From positions 1-51,958 of the forward strand of contig NZ_QHJG01000035.1 in assembly GCF_003184185.1 (NCBI RefSeq): a stretch of DNA of 51,958 nt. The letters run 5' to 3'. Shown piece after piece: positions 37,243-46,998 of this stretch; within the stretch, counting starts at the first letter, position 1; each line of letters opens with the position of its first letter. Below the pieces are notes generated by a model. That model searched no databases. It saw only the letters and a program-made list of their open reading frames with translations, and was not told the DNA's origin. The position numbers were made by a program, and so were the translations under genes. This stretch comes from Legionella qingyii (GTDB taxonomy: Bacteria; Pseudomonadota; Gammaproteobacteria; Legionellales; Legionellaceae).

Positions 37243-37812
37243 TTATTGTTTATGCGTAGCAACCGCTTTAAAGTTTACGGTTACCTCATCTTTTATTTCA
37301 CTAGTACTCGACCAATCACCTTGTCCAATACCAAAATAAAGTCGTTTTAGGTTCGTATGCCCTTCAACAACCAGATGATCTTTAGGTGACTCTGTAGCAG
37401 TAAAAGTAAGTGTTACTGGCACCGATTTATTTTTTATGGTTAATATCCCAATAGCTTCATAATTTTTATCATCCTTTTTAGTGAATTTAGTCGACTTAAA
37501 CTCAGCCCTAGGAAACTCTTTAGCATTAAACCAGTCTGAACTGAGTAATATTGACGAAATTTCCGCATATGAAGTTGTTAGTGAATTCATGTTCACAACT
37601 ACATCCACACTGCTGTTTTGATAATTTTGGGGGTCTGCAACTATTTTTGCCGTAAACTCTTTAAATGAGCCAGTAACAGGTGCATTATTTTGTGTTGCAG
37701 TAAAACTTATACTGCTTTCATTGGGAACAAGTGTCCATTCAGGTAAAGCAGCCGAATTCGCATTGACACTACTCAAAAACAAAAGAAAGAAAAAATACTT
37801 AATCATTTTCAT
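37243..37812 (-). CDS. YceI-family periplasmic protein (second copy)
   Basis: This 189-residue lipocalin-like protein has a signal peptide (YFFFLLFLSSVNANSA). YceI motifs are WTLVPNESSISFTATQNNAPVTGSF, MNSLTTSYAEIS, FNAKEFPRAEFKSTKF and the NFKAVA C-terminus. YceI proteins bind isoprenoid lipids such as quinones in the periplasm. It is the last gene of bufA-yceI-b561-yceI and overlaps the cytochrome gene by 4 bp. Confidence 0.92.
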   Translation of the reverse strand: MKMIKYFFFLLFLSSVNANSAALPEWTLVPNESSISFTATQNNAPVTGSFKEFTAKIVADPQNYQNSSVDVVVNMNSLTTSYAEISSILLSSDWFNAKEFPRAEFKSTKFTKKDDKNYEAIGILTIKNKSVPVTLTFTATESPKDHLVVEGHTNLKRLYFGIGQGDWSSTSEIKDEVTVNFKAVATHKQ

Positions 37813-38342
37813 GGGAACATTCTCCGTAATATATCATCCTTATTGATAAAATGATGTTTTAGAGCAGCAGCTGCATGCATACAAATTGCCGCAATAAGAG
37901 CATAACCTAACCACTCATGAACCCATTCAAATAAGACACGTTTGCTTTCATCAGGCGCTATAAGATTAGGTAGGGTAAATAATCCAAAAAATGATGCAGG
38001 CAACCCTGCTGCTGAGGTAATTAACCACCCAGTAATTGGCATAGCAAACATAAATACATAAAATGCCCAGTGCATGCTGCGTGCAGCAATTTTTTCAAGC
38101 CAAGGTAAAGCCAGTTCAGGACTTTCATTCGCTAAGCGCCAAATGATTCTTAAAATAGCTAAAAACAGGACTAAAAAACCATACTCTTTATGCCAGCCAT
38201 AAAATTTCAGTCTTTGGGCACTCCAGGGCATAGAAACCATATACAAACCTAGTGCCAATAGCCCTATTATTAATAAAGCAATTACCCAATGAAATACTAT
38301 CGCAATGATGCCAAAATGAGTTGAGCTGTTTTTGATTTGCAT
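37809..38342 (-). CDS. Cytochrome b561 family membrane protein
   Basis: This 177-residue four-helix di-heme cytochrome is of the E. coli CybB type. Heme-ligand histidines are visible in IVFHWVIAL near residue 18, YGWHKEYGF near 51, WVHEWLGYA near 145, and ICMHAAAALKHH near 157. LRIIWRL and MPITGWLITSAAG are also typical. E. coli CybB acts as a superoxide:ubiquinone oxidoreductase. Placement between two YceI genes is a widespread pairing and suggests shared quinone or lipid electron transfer. Confidence 0.93.
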   Translation of the reverse strand: MQIKNSSTHFGIIAIVFHWVIALLIIGLLALGLYMVSMPWSAQRLKFYGWHKEYGFLVLFLAILRIIWRLANESPELALPWLEKIAARSMHWAFYVFMFAMPITGWLITSAAGLPASFFGLFTLPNLIAPDESKRVLFEWVHEWLGYALIAAICMHAAAALKHHFINKDDILRRMFP

Positions 38343-38350
38343 GAAATATC

Positions 38351-38980
38351 CTATTTTTTACCCTGTGCCTGTTCTTTATCTTGATCTGGTTTTGTATTCT
38401 GATCTAGATAAGCCTCAGCTCCAATAGAAAGATTCACTTTATCGCTCACAGCGGGCAAGAATGCATTGATTCCGAAATCGGAACGATTTATAGAGCCTGT
38501 GGCTGTAAAACCAACAGACATCTTATTACTAATTGGATTCATCCCCTCTTTATTTAAGGTAACTTGTAACACCACTGGTTTGCTTACCCCACGTAAAGTT
38601 AAGGTGCCATCAACTGTTGCTTTATTATCACCTTGAGGCGTTACTTTATTACTAACAAAGGTTGCTGTAGGATAATGCTCAGCGTCAAAAAACAAATTAC
38701 TTTTTAAATGTTTATCAAGCTCAGGAATACCCGTAATCATATCCTTAACATCAATTGTCACATTAATTTTACTTTGACTTGGATTGTCTTTATCAAGAAC
38801 TAGCTGTCCCGTTGCATACCATTTGCCATATTGAGTTGTGAAACCCAAGTGTTCAGCACTCCATAAAATATAAGTATGATTTTTATCCAAAGTATACGTT
38901 TCAGAGGCAGCAAATATTGGAGTAGAAAAAGTAATTGCGATAAGCAATGATGAGAGCGAGCTTCCTAGGGTTTGCTTCAT
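38351..38980 (-). CDS. YceI-family periplasmic protein (first copy)
   Basis: This 209-residue protein has a cleavable signal peptide (SSLLIAITFSTPIFAAS). YceI motifs are YTLDKNHTYILWSAEHLGF, DVKDMITGIPELDKHL, FFDAEHYPTATFVS and LTLRGVSKPVVLQV. Near the end it has GFTATGSINRSDFGINAFLP. The C-terminal tail is charged (TKPDQDKEQAQGKK). The ribosome site AAGGAA and a 51-bp gap follow the bufferin-like gene. The cytochrome b561 gene comes 8 bp after its stop. Confidence 0.94.
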   Translation of the reverse strand: MKQTLGSSLSSLLIAITFSTPIFAASETYTLDKNHTYILWSAEHLGFTTQYGKWYATGQLVLDKDNPSQSKINVTIDVKDMITGIPELDKHLKSNLFFDAEHYPTATFVSNKVTPQGDNKATVDGTLTLRGVSKPVVLQVTLNKEGMNPISNKMSVGFTATGSINRSDFGINAFLPAVSDKVNLSIGAEAYLDQNTKPDQDKEQAQGKK

Positions 38981-39031
38981 AATTAATTTCCTTATTTTAA
39001 TATCAGTTTAAATCAATTATATATTAAATTT

Positions 39032-39298
39032 TTACTCGGGTTTGAGATTACCCCCAACAATTCGTTCACAGAGTCCTTTAGGTAACAAAATAAAGGCATC
39101 TTTCTGCTTGTCTTTAGTAGCAGAAGAAGCACATGAAGCAGTTGCCGTAGCACAGTCATTCATCCCTTTTTTAGCAATTCCATAGCATTTTTCAGTTGCA
39201 GCAATAGTGTCATTGTTATCTGCTGCTGAACTTCCAGTTGCAACAAGAACAAAAAAAGCAGTCATTACTGATTGCATCAACTTATCTCGTGTAAACAT
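39032..39298 (-). CDS. Bufferin-type (DUF2282, BufA1-like) cysteine peptide precursor
   Basis: The start is taken at the ATG at 39298 (MFTRDKLMQS), preceded by GGAAGGG, giving 88 residues. A signal peptide (residues 1-26, ending SSAA) is followed by the DUF2282 pattern EKCYGIAKKGMNDCATA. Cysteines lie at 38, 49, 56 and 77, with PKGLCERIVGGNL at the end. In characterised bufferin systems this precursor is modified by BufB (DUF692) with BufC and binds copper in the periplasm. Neither partner is in this window. It is the first gene of the yceI-b561-yceI unit. Confidence 0.85.
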   Translation of the reverse strand: MFTRDKLMQSVMTAFFVLVATGSSAADNNDTIAATEKCYGIAKKGMNDCATATASCASSATKDKQKDAFILLPKGLCERIVGGNLKPE

Positions 39299-39401
39299 GG
39301 TTTTCCCTTCCATTAAATGAATTCTTCATTAAAATACAATAGTGATATTGAAACGACAAGTATAAGATTAAAAAACGATATCCAACTCAAGAAGCTAATA
39401 A

Positions 39402-40037
39402 TCAATCAAGAAAGGAACCAATCATATTAAGTTCACCGCCAAAAGGCACTCTTGCTAAAAGAGGAGAATTAAGTTTTTGGTTTAATGTATCAATATTAGC
39501 AGATAAGGCCTGCATAGCTGGATCAATGCAGTTGGCAATCCACCCCATACATTGAATATTATTTGTGCGTAAAACCATTTCTGTTAACAAAGCATGATTA
39601 ATGCAACCCAATTTCATGCCAACTACTAAAATAACAGGTATTTTTGTAATCCGCAAAAAATCAATCCAAGTTTCATGATCATTTAATGGAACCATTAATC
39701 CACCAGCACCTTCAATGAATAACGTTTCGATACCATCCAGTTGCAAATTAAGACAATAATCCGCAATTTCATCAATGGACAAGTAACCTCCCTCACAATA
39801 TGCAGCAATATGAGGCGATACAGGCATCTTAAATCGCCAAGGATTGATTACATCCAAATTGATACTATTTTTTTGTATATATTGTGCATCACTACTAACC
39901 AGTTTACCTTCTATTTCCATGCATCCACTTGCTACAGGTTTAATTGCAGCTGAAGCCGAAAAATGATTTGCCAAACGTGCTGTAACATAGGTTTTACCAC
40001 AATCCGTGTCAGTACCAGTGATAAAAAAATGCTTCAT
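39402..40037 (-). CDS. bioD: Dethiobiotin synthetase
   Basis: This ATP-dependent enzyme carboxylates 7,8-diaminopelargonate to close the ureido ring of dethiobiotin. The 211-residue protein has the P-loop [18 protein letters not shown] at the N-terminus, AIKPVASGC (substrate lysine), PVSPHIAA and [18 protein letters not shown]. It is the last gene of the bioB-bioF-bioH-bioD run and overlaps bioH by 4 bp. Confidence 0.94.
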   Translation of the reverse strand: MKHFFITGTDTDCGKTYVTARLANHFSASAAIKPVASGCMEIEGKLVSSDAQYIQKNSINLDVINPWRFKMPVSPHIAAYCEGGYLSIDEIADYCLNLQLDGIETLFIEGAGGLMVPLNDHETWIDFLRITKIPVILVVGMKLGCINHALLTEMVLRTNNIQCMGWIANCIDPAMQALSANIDTLNQKLNSPLLARVPFGGELNMIGSFLD

Positions 40038-40759
40038 TTAATAAATCCTCGTACTTCGTCAATAAATAAGTCTGCATGTGATAAAAATGGCATGTGGGCA
40101 GCTCGCTTATATAACACATAATGAGCTTCAGGATAGGCCAATTGCATGGAGTTCATTGCTTTAATTGGCACAATCGGATCAAGTCGACCAAATATAAAGC
40201 AGGTTGGCTTGTTAAACTGCTTTAATTGTTCACGCAAATCCCAAGTTTCTAAAATCTTAAGACCAGATTCCAAGCCTTCTGCAGATGGCAATTTATGAGG
40301 CAGATGATGTAACTCTTCATTAGATTTTATTCCATTGAGCTCTAAAAATTCTTTTAATGTAGCATGTGGATCTTTTGATAATTTCTTATAAAATTTTTTA
40401 AAAACTTCATCAGAAACACCTGGCCACAGATCGGTATATAAAAATCGAGGGGATGAAGTCACATTAATAAGATAACCTACCCTATCAGGTTCTTCTACTG
40501 CAAAACGCATTGCATATAATCCCCCCATAGACCAACCTATTAATGCAAATTTTTCGGGTAACTGGTTGACCAAGAGAGTTTTAAATTTATCCCAATCCAT
40601 GATTGGGCTATGACCAAATCCTGGCAAATCAACGAATATCAGTTGATAATCCATGAGGAGCTTAGGTATTAATGGTGACCAGACCTGGCTGTCGAATCCC
40701 CATCCATGAAAAAAAATAAGAGGATATCCTTCTCCGTAACTATGGATGCTTATGTTCAT
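40034..40759 (-). CDS. bioH: Pimeloyl-ACP methyl ester carboxylesterase
   Basis: This alpha/beta hydrolase releases pimeloyl-ACP from its methyl ester, ending the BioC-BioH route. The 241-residue protein has [13 protein letters not shown] (oxyanion hole), the nucleophile elbow [15 protein letters not shown] with Ser near residue 77, Asp in FGRLDPIVP, and the catalytic His in AAHMPFLSH. It overlaps bioF by 20 bp and bioD by 4 bp. No bioC gene is visible in this window. Confidence 0.92.
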   Translation of the reverse strand: MNISIHSYGEGYPLIFFHGWGFDSQVWSPLIPKLLMDYQLIFVDLPGFGHSPIMDWDKFKTLLVNQLPEKFALIGWSMGGLYAMRFAVEEPDRVGYLINVTSSPRFLYTDLWPGVSDEVFKKFYKKLSKDPHATLKEFLELNGIKSNEELHHLPHKLPSAEGLESGLKILETWDLREQLKQFNKPTCFIFGRLDPIVPIKAMNSMQLAYPEAHYVLYKRAAHMPFLSHADLFIDEVRGFIK

Positions 40760-41882
40760 ACATTACACTTATCTGATTAAATAACTCACGAATCTGTTCG
40801 GGAGTATGATTGTAATTCAAAATGATACGTAATCCAGAGGCTTTGACACTCACAGTGGGTTTTCTTATAGCACAGCAGCTTATCCCCTTTTTCTTCAACT
40901 CGCGAGCATAATGCAAAGCTAAATGTGGACATCCTAATTGGAGTTGTTGAATTGGACTCATAGAATCAGCCCAGTTTAAAGGCGATTGTTTCACGTATGA
41001 TCTAAATAAAGATATTAGTTGTGCTAGTTTAGAGCGCCTATCTTCGGCATTGACTACAAATTCCAATGTATTCAATAAGCCATAACTTAAAGCAGGGCTA
41101 ACTGCTGTTGAATAAATAATGGAGCGTCCTGCTTGTAACAAAGCATAGATCCAGTCTGCTTTGCCTGCAACAAGGGCGCCTTGTGCCGCATAAGCTTTTC
41201 CTAAAGGAATTATTCGTAATGGAACTTCATTTTGAGTTAGCCCATGATAGGCCGTTGCCCCCCTTCCCTGATTGCCAAGAACACCAAAAGAATGCGCCTC
41301 ATCAACCAAAAGTGCACCATCATTCGCATTGCAAAGAGAAGATAGTTTTGCCAATGGAGACAATTGGCCACTCATGCTAAAAATACCTTCAGTGATTAAA
41401 GCTGAATTCTTAAAATCCAAGGTAAATTTACGACTTAAATCATCTAAATTATTATGCAAATAACGCGTATAGTTTACCTGCGATAAAACTAAGCCATCAT
41501 AAATTGAGGCATGAATTTCTTTATCAATAAAACAATGAACTTTTAACCTTCCAAGTAATGCTGTAACGGCAAGATTTGCCGCATATCCCGAAGAAAATAA
41601 AATACAATCGTCTACGGCCAATAAATTGGAGAATGCCTCTTCAACAGCTCGGTGATTGGGGTGATATCCACTCAGCAACATCGAAGCCCCACTACCACTA
41701 GGGTACAGAGCATATCCTCGTTGGTATCCTTCAGAAATACGTTTATCTCTTGCTAGTGATAAATAATCATTGCTATCAAAATGAATTAACGAGGAATCCT
41801 CAGCTGACACGAACCTAGTTCTTAATAAACCTTCATCTGCCAGCTGGTTAGTATAATTCCTAATCTTATGAGTTAGAGGCAT
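40740..41882 (-). CDS. bioF: 8-amino-7-oxononanoate synthase
   Basis: This PLP enzyme condenses pimeloyl-ACP (or -CoA) with alanine. The 380-residue protein has [67 protein letters not shown] and the PLP lysine in [16 protein letters not shown] near residue 228. Its start abuts the bioB stop directly, and it overlaps bioH by 20 bp. Confidence 0.94.
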   Translation of the reverse strand: MPLTHKIRNYTNQLADEGLLRTRFVSAEDSSLIHFDSNDYLSLARDKRISEGYQRGYALYPSGSGASMLLSGYHPNHRAVEEAFSNLLAVDDCILFSSGYAANLAVTALLGRLKVHCFIDKEIHASIYDGLVLSQVNYTRYLHNNLDDLSRKFTLDFKNSALITEGIFSMSGQLSPLAKLSSLCNANDGALLVDEAHSFGVLGNQGRGATAYHGLTQNEVPLRIIPLGKAYAAQGALVAGKADWIYALLQAGRSIIYSTAVSPALSYGLLNTLEFVVNAEDRRSKLAQLISLFRSYVKQSPLNWADSMSPIQQLQLGCPHLALHYARELKKKGISCCAIRKPTVSVKASGLRIILNYNHTPEQIRELFNQISVMYEHKHP

Positions 41883-42830
41883 TTAAACCATCTCAGTTAG
41901 ACCAAGCTTATTAAAAAGAACCTTATCTTTAGCACGCTGTGGATTTTCTTCAGTTAATAACTTATCACCAAGAAATACTGAATTCGCACCTGCAAAGAAA
42001 CAAAGGGCCTGTAATTCATCACTCATTTCCGTCCTTCCAGCTGTTAGTCGAATGACGCTTTGCGGCATTAGGATTCTGGCGGTAGCAATTGTACGAACTA
42101 ACTCGATCCCTTCTACTGGTTGCGCTTTTGCAAGAGGTGTTCCCTCTACAGGTATTAAACGATTAATTGGAACGCTTTCAGGAGGTGTTTCCATATTTGC
42201 TAAAGTTAATAAAAATTCAATTCGGTCTTCACGTGTTTCACCCAAGCCCAAAATACCGCCGCAACAGACATTAATTCCAGCTGATCGAACATTATTTAAT
42301 GTATCTAAACGATCACTAAATTTACGTGTTGTAACTACTTTTTCATAATAAGAAGGTGAAGTGTCAATATTGTGATTATAATAATCCAAACCAGCTTCCT
42401 TTAAACTGGCAGCCTGTTCTTGATTCAACATGCCCAAAGTCATACAGGTTTCTAGACCTAATGACTTAACTCCCTTAATCATTTCTTGTAACTCACTCAT
42501 GGCCTTATCAGGTGGACATCGCCAGGCTGCCCCCATACAAAAACGTTTGGCGCCACCTTCTTTTGCTTCCTGAGCGGCTTTTAAAACATCAGCAACCGAC
42601 ATTAACTTTTCTTTTTCAACATGAGTTTTATGATGTCCACTTTGAGAACAATAACCACAGTCCTCAGGACAAGCCCCTGTTTTAATACTTAATAATGTAG
42701 CAAATTGTAACGAATTAGGTTGATGATATTCTCTATGTACCACATGCGCTTGATGTAAAAGATCATTAAATGGTTGTTCATAAAGAGCTTTAATTTCAGA
42801 AACAGACCAGTGCTTCTTATCTTGAGTCAC
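41883..42830 (-). CDS. bioB: Biotin synthase
   Basis: This radical-SAM enzyme inserts sulfur into dethiobiotin. The start is set at GTG 42830, because AGGAGG (42845-42840) lies 9 bases upstream; a longer TTG frame would bury that site inside the gene. The 315-residue protein has the SAM cluster motif [45 protein letters not shown] and the arginine of AGRTEMS. It is the first gene of bioBFHD and divergent from bioA, as in enterobacteria. Confidence 0.95.
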   Translation of the reverse strand: MTQDKKHWSVSEIKALYEQPFNDLLHQAHVVHREYHQPNSLQFATLLSIKTGACPEDCGYCSQSGHHKTHVEKEKLMSVADVLKAAQEAKEGGAKRFCMGAAWRCPPDKAMSELQEMIKGVKSLGLETCMTLGMLNQEQAASLKEAGLDYYNHNIDTSPSYYEKVVTTRKFSDRLDTLNNVRSAGINVCCGGILGLGETREDRIEFLLTLANMETPPESVPINRLIPVEGTPLAKAQPVEGIELVRTIATARILMPQSVIRLTAGRTEMSDELQALCFFAGANSVFLGDKLLTEENPQRAKDKVLFNKLGLTEMV

Positions 42831-42855
42831 AACAGGTTTCCTCCTAATCAAGGAT

Positions 42856-42878
42856 GTTAAACGAAGCGAAAGTCTAAC
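42856..42878. promoter_or_regulatory. Imperfect inverted repeat in the bioB-bioA divergent region
   Basis: GTTAAAC (42856-42862) and GTCTAAC (42872-42878) form an imperfect inverted repeat with a 9-bp spacer in the only intergenic space between bioA and bioB. Its position fits a shared biotin operator, but the spacer is shorter than the roughly 14-16 bp of BirA operators. Confidence 0.3.
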
Positions 42879-42922
42879 TTCCCTACATTTTGTATTGTTT
42901 TCATTTTATTTAAGTAACGGAC

Positions 42923-44287
42923 ATGATAAAGTTCCGCCTCATCTTGTCAACCAAAATTTTTAAAATGGTCAACATAAATCGATTAATCAGTAGAGATTTA
43001 AAGCATTTTTGGCACCCTTGCACGCAAATGAAAGATTTTGAATCATGCCCTCCGTTGGTTATTGAAAAAGCTCATGGTAGTTACCTCTATACCAATAAAG
43101 GTCCACTGATTGATGCCATCTCCAGTTGGTGGTGTAAATCTTTAGGTCACGGCCATCCTGCTATTATTGGTGCAATAAAAGATCAAATGAATCGCTTTGA
43201 ACATGTCATTACAGCAAATACCACAAATCCACAACTTGTAGAGTTAGCTGAAGAGTTAGCTCAAATTACTAAAAAGCAACATGTATTCTTCGCCAGTGAT
43301 GGCTCCAGCGCTGTTGAAATTGCGATGAAACTAGCAATCCATGCCAATCAAATCAAAGGCTATACAGATAGAAATCAGTTTATTGCACTTAAGAACGGAT
43401 ATCATGGGGAAACACTAGGTACAATGAGCATCAGTGATTTAGGTCTTTATAAAGAACCCTATAAATCATTTTCTCTTAGCTGTCATTATATTGAGGATAT
43501 TCCTTATATTTCTGGCAAAGAGGATTCTTTATGGAGTAATTGCGATACATATTGGTCAATTTTAGAAAATAAATTAGAGGCGATTAGTAATAAAGTCTGT
43601 GCCATAGTAGTAGAACCCCTAGTTCAAGGTGCAGGTGGGATGTTATGTTACAGTCCCGATTTCCTTAAAAGACTATCGTCCTGGGCTAAAAGCAAAAATA
43701 TTTATCTTATTACCGATGAAATAATGACTGGCATGGGGCGAACAGGTAAATGGTTAGCTTCACACCATGCTGATGTTGAATCGGATCTCATTTGTTTATC
43801 CAAGGGATTAACTTCAGGGTCTATTCCTCTAAGCTGCGTGATGATCGACAGCTCCATCTTTGATCTTTTTTATGCAGATTATGAAAGTGGAAAGTCCTTC
43901 TTACATTCACATACATATAGTGGAAATGCCCTCGCAGTCAGCGCCGCATTGGCAACCATTCGTGTCATGCGTGAAGAAAAAATAATCGAGCACGCTCAAA
44001 ATCTGGGTAAATATATGTTTACGGCCTTAACAGAAGTAGCCAAACTCTCTGGTAAATTAAGTAATGTCCGAGGAATTGGAGCCGTCGTCGCAGCAGATCT
44101 CGAGGGTACTGAACATCACCGAATAGGTAATAAGGTTTATCAGCAAGCACTAAACCATGGCGCCTTAATAAGACCTATAGGTAAAACCCTTTACTGGCTT
44201 CCTCCATTAAATACGAATCATGAAGTAATTGGGAAATTAGCGGAAATAACACTACACTCTATAAAGGGAGCCTATGTAACGCCGTAA
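42923..44287 (+). CDS. bioA: Adenosylmethionine-8-amino-7-oxononanoate aminotransferase
   Basis: This class III PLP aminotransferase makes 7,8-diaminopelargonate using SAM as amino donor. Motifs are HFWHPCTQMKDFE, AISSWWCKSLGHGHP, FFASDGSSAVEIAMKLA, VVEPLVQGAGGM, LITDEIMTGMGRTGK, the PLP lysine in CLSKGLTSGSIPLS, and the LHSHTYSGNALA segment. The frame opens at 42923 with a weak AACGGA site. The internal ATG at 42965 (MVNINRLI) would give an N-terminus of the usual family length and may be the true start. It is divergent from bioB. Confidence 0.94.
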   Translation: MIKFRLILSTKIFKMVNINRLISRDLKHFWHPCTQMKDFESCPPLVIEKAHGSYLYTNKGPLIDAISSWWCKSLGHGHPAIIGAIKDQMNRFEHVITANTTNPQLVELAEELAQITKKQHVFFASDGSSAVEIAMKLAIHANQIKGYTDRNQFIALKNGYHGETLGTMSISDLGLYKEPYKSFSLSCHYIEDIPYISGKEDSLWSNCDTYWSILENKLEAISNKVCAIVVEPLVQGAGGMLCYSPDFLKRLSSWAKSKNIYLITDEIMTGMGRTGKWLASHHADVESDLICLSKGLTSGSIPLSCVMIDSSIFDLFYADYESGKSFLHSHTYSGNALAVSAALATIRVMREEKIIEHAQNLGKYMFTALTEVAKLSGKLSNVRGIGAVVAADLEGTEHHRIGNKVYQQALNHGALIRPIGKTLYWLPPLNTNHEVIGKLAEITLHSIKGAYVTP

Positions 44288-44290
44288 ATC

Positions 44291-45874
44291 ATGCGAAAAA
44301 TATTCAGAAACATGGTATTTATTGTCTACAAGAGATTGAGGTTATTCTGGATATTTTTCACCATTTTTTTACTTTTAACGTTTTCTTATATTTATTGGCA
44401 TAACAGTGTTGCAAACTCTTTTAATTTTATTACAGATATAACCCATAAACGAGCTCAAGATATTGATGTTTTTATCAATGACGTTTTTAATGAACTATAC
44501 AAAATACCTGCATATCAAAAGAATAATCTAAATTGCAAGGATGATTTCAATCCTTATTTACAACATATCGTAATCAATCATCCTCAAATCTCTGGATTAG
44601 CAATTCATGATCAAAAGCACCAGATTACATGCTCCACATTACCACAAAATCAAACATTTCATCTAAATCACGATATCAATCAGTCAATTATAGGACCGCT
44701 AAAAATACCTATGTTTGTTGATCCCATCTATGTAATTCAAAAAAAAATAGGTATCTTTAACATAGAAATGATTGTCTTGTCCCCAGTACTCCAAAATGAA
44801 TTGAATAATCCAGAGAGCGGGATAAATACAACTACGTTATACGATGTGAATCAGAAAAAAGAAATTATTCAGATTAGAAAACCTGCAATTAATTCCTGGA
44901 TAGATAAATTTCCCATTGCAGGAGAAAGAATATTTGCTAGTATCAAATTAAATAGCCTTGATGGTATTGTGCTTACTGTGGAAGGACCCGATCAAACTTC
45001 AATTAACAAGCTCTGGTATAATCAAATCCTGCTCATTCTTGATATTTTAGTATTTTCGATTTCTTTATATTTTTTGATTAAAAATAAATTTAATAAATAT
45101 TATTCATTACACGGTGCGATAAAACAGGCTATTAAAAGTGAACAATTTTACCCTGTATATCAACCATTATTTAACACGCAATACAATACCTATACTGGAG
45201 CAGAAGTTTTATTAAGATGGCAAGATCATGGTAATCAAATAATAATGCCAGATCTGTTTATCGAGGAAGCTGAAGATACTGGCTTAATTGTCCCCATTAC
45301 CCTGCAAATTATTGAAATAGCATTTAAAGAATCTAAAAATATCTTGGATACCCAACATAATTTTCATCTTGCATTTAATATTTGTGCCCTACATTTCACT
45401 GATAGTCAATTTTTTCCTCAATTTTATACGCTAATGCTCCAATATGCTATTTCACCTAAACAAATATTATTTGAAATAACAGAGCGTAATTTACTTGATA
45501 TGAATAATGAAATATATTTCAACAGATTAAAAGAGCTCAGAGATATTGGGTATTCATTAGCTATAGACGATTATGGAACGGGACATTCGAGTATCAGTTA
45601 TTTGCAACACTATCCTTTCAATTTCCTTAAAATCGACAAATTATTCATTCATGCTATTGGTACAAAAGCTGTTGCAGAAACATTAAATGATGCGATTATT
45701 CATTTAGCCAAAAAAATTAATTTAACGATTATTGCAGAAGGAGTAGAAACAGAAGAACAATTAAATTATTTATTACAAAACGGGGTTCGGCTTATGCAAG
45801 GCTGGTATTTTTCTAAAGCTTTACATGTAGAACAGTTAATCGAACTGCTTCAAGGAGAAAAAAAAAATGAATAA
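44291..45874 (+). CDS. CSS-motif/EAL cyclic-di-GMP phosphodiesterase (redox-sensing type)
   Basis: This 527-residue inner-membrane protein has one helix at about residues 18-36, a periplasmic domain (about 40-240) with just two early cysteines (Cys82 and Cys114, the second in ITCST), a second helix near 247-265, then an EAL domain. The layout matches CSS-EAL enzymes such as E. coli PdeC, whose paired periplasmic cysteines are controlled by DsbA/DsbB. The EAL part reads GAEVLLRW (EVL for EAL), ITERNLLD, IDDYGTGHSSISYL, FLKIDKLFI and IIAEGVETEEQ, so it is probably catalytic. It overlaps the next gene by 8 bp. Confidence 0.9.
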   Translation: MRKIFRNMVFIVYKRLRLFWIFFTIFLLLTFSYIYWHNSVANSFNFITDITHKRAQDIDVFINDVFNELYKIPAYQKNNLNCKDDFNPYLQHIVINHPQISGLAIHDQKHQITCSTLPQNQTFHLNHDINQSIIGPLKIPMFVDPIYVIQKKIGIFNIEMIVLSPVLQNELNNPESGINTTTLYDVNQKKEIIQIRKPAINSWIDKFPIAGERIFASIKLNSLDGIVLTVEGPDQTSINKLWYNQILLILDILVFSISLYFLIKNKFNKYYSLHGAIKQAIKSEQFYPVYQPLFNTQYNTYTGAEVLLRWQDHGNQIIMPDLFIEEAEDTGLIVPITLQIIEIAFKESKNILDTQHNFHLAFNICALHFTDSQFFPQFYTLMLQYAISPKQILFEITERNLLDMNNEIYFNRLKELRDIGYSLAIDDYGTGHSSISYLQHYPFNFLKIDKLFIHAIGTKAVAETLNDAIIHLAKKINLTIIAEGVETEEQLNYLLQNGVRLMQGWYFSKALHVEQLIELLQGEKKNE

Positions 45875-46304
45875 GTATATAAGATATTGTTTTTTTCTTG
45901 TTCTAGGTATCTCAGGTTCAAGTTTTGCTGAACTAATAAACACAGAAGGTAATTATTGGCAATGTTCAACTCACGATGAAACCCACACAAAATGGACTTC
46001 TCAAAGTACTTACCAAAAAATTTCTTTAAATCTTTCTTACTCAGAATGCAAAAAAAACAGCAACAAACCCGCTACGTGTAAAACATCTAATGCCAGTTGC
46101 GTCCGATTTATTCATGGCACTAATGTAACACCCATGTGGCAATGTACTGCTTTTGATAGAGAAGCCATGAGATGGAATAGTAATCACTATCCTAATCGTG
46201 ATGATGCAGCATTAGCGGCCCAAGCATATTGCAAACATAAAAGTCCCGTACCTTCTACATGTTATATTAATGTAGTAACCTGTATTAATAAGAATGAGAT
46301 TTAA
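45867..46304 (+). CDS. Exported cysteine-rich protein with two internal repeats
   Basis: This 145-residue protein has a signal peptide (YCFFLVLGISGSSFA). The mature part is an internal duplication. Unit 1 has WQC at 31-33 and further cysteines at 61, 71 and 78; unit 2 has WQC at 91-93 and cysteines at 122, 132 and 139. The spacing is almost identical (28/10/7 and 29/10/7), implying two small domains with two disulfides each. No named family is recognised. The start overlaps the EAL phosphodiesterase gene by 8 bp, so the two are translated together and may act together in the periplasm. Confidence 0.8.
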   Translation: MNKYIRYCFFLVLGISGSSFAELINTEGNYWQCSTHDETHTKWTSQSTYQKISLNLSYSECKKNSNKPATCKTSNASCVRFIHGTNVTPMWQCTAFDREAMRWNSNHYPNRDDAALAAQAYCKHKSPVPSTCYINVVTCINKNEI

Positions 46305-46309
46305 ACAAT

Positions 46310-46915
46310 ATGGTTTATTGTGTGGGATTAACAGGCGATATAGCGAGTGGGAAAACTACTGTTGCTGAACTTTTTTCAAAACTTGGTATTGATGTAATTT
46401 ATGCCGACAAAATATCAAGAGAGCTGACCCAAAAGAATGAACTTGCTTATAGTAAAATTTTGGAACATTTTGGCCATAAGGTTCTAAAACAAGATAACGA
46501 GTTGGATCGTAGCAAACTAAGAGAAATAATATTTTCTAATCATAAAGAGAGAGACTGGCTTGAGGGACTCTTACATCCGCTTATCCGACAAGAAATAAAA
46601 AAAAGAGTTGATACCTGCACGACACCTTATTGTATGGTAGAAATCCCTTTACTGATTACGAAACAAGCATATCCTTATATCAATAGAATTTTGCTTGTCT
46701 GTGCACCAAAAGAAATACAAATAGCCCGATTAATGCAACGGGATCAATGCAGTAAAGAACAAGCCCAGGCAATTTTATCTGCTCAGCCGAATATTAATAT
46801 TCGCTTAGGAAACGCAGATGATATAATAGATAACTACATGAATATTGACGAATTAACTAAATCAGTTAATGATTTACATGATAAATACCTCCGGAAGTCA
46901 AAAAATATCATGTGA
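46310..46915 (+). CDS. coaE: Dephospho-CoA kinase
   Basis: This enzyme makes the last step of coenzyme A synthesis, phosphorylating dephospho-CoA at the 3'-hydroxyl. The 201-residue protein has the P-loop VGLTGDIASGKTTVAELF, the substrate motif DVIYADKISRELT, LHPLIRQEI, VEIPLLIT and the lid with LMQRDQCSKEQAQAIL. It lies 5 bp after the cysteine-rich gene, in the same direction as bioA and the EAL gene. Confidence 0.94.
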   Translation: MVYCVGLTGDIASGKTTVAELFSKLGIDVIYADKISRELTQKNELAYSKILEHFGHKVLKQDNELDRSKLREIIFSNHKERDWLEGLLHPLIRQEIKKRVDTCTTPYCMVEIPLLITKQAYPYINRILLVCAPKEIQIARLMQRDQCSKEQAQAILSAQPNINIRLGNADDIIDNYMNIDELTKSVNDLHDKYLRKSKNIM

Positions 46916-46998
46916 CCGATACTTATCCCTGTACCAGCAATAGAAAGCCCGAGCTTTGTCAATTTTTTTCAAATGAAGGAAAAAGGAATTCAAAATCA

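Noticed and set aside
42856..42878. A classical BirA operator between bioA and bioB
   Set aside because: Half-sites are imperfect and the spacer is 9 bp rather than about 14-16. Kept only as an unassigned inverted repeat.
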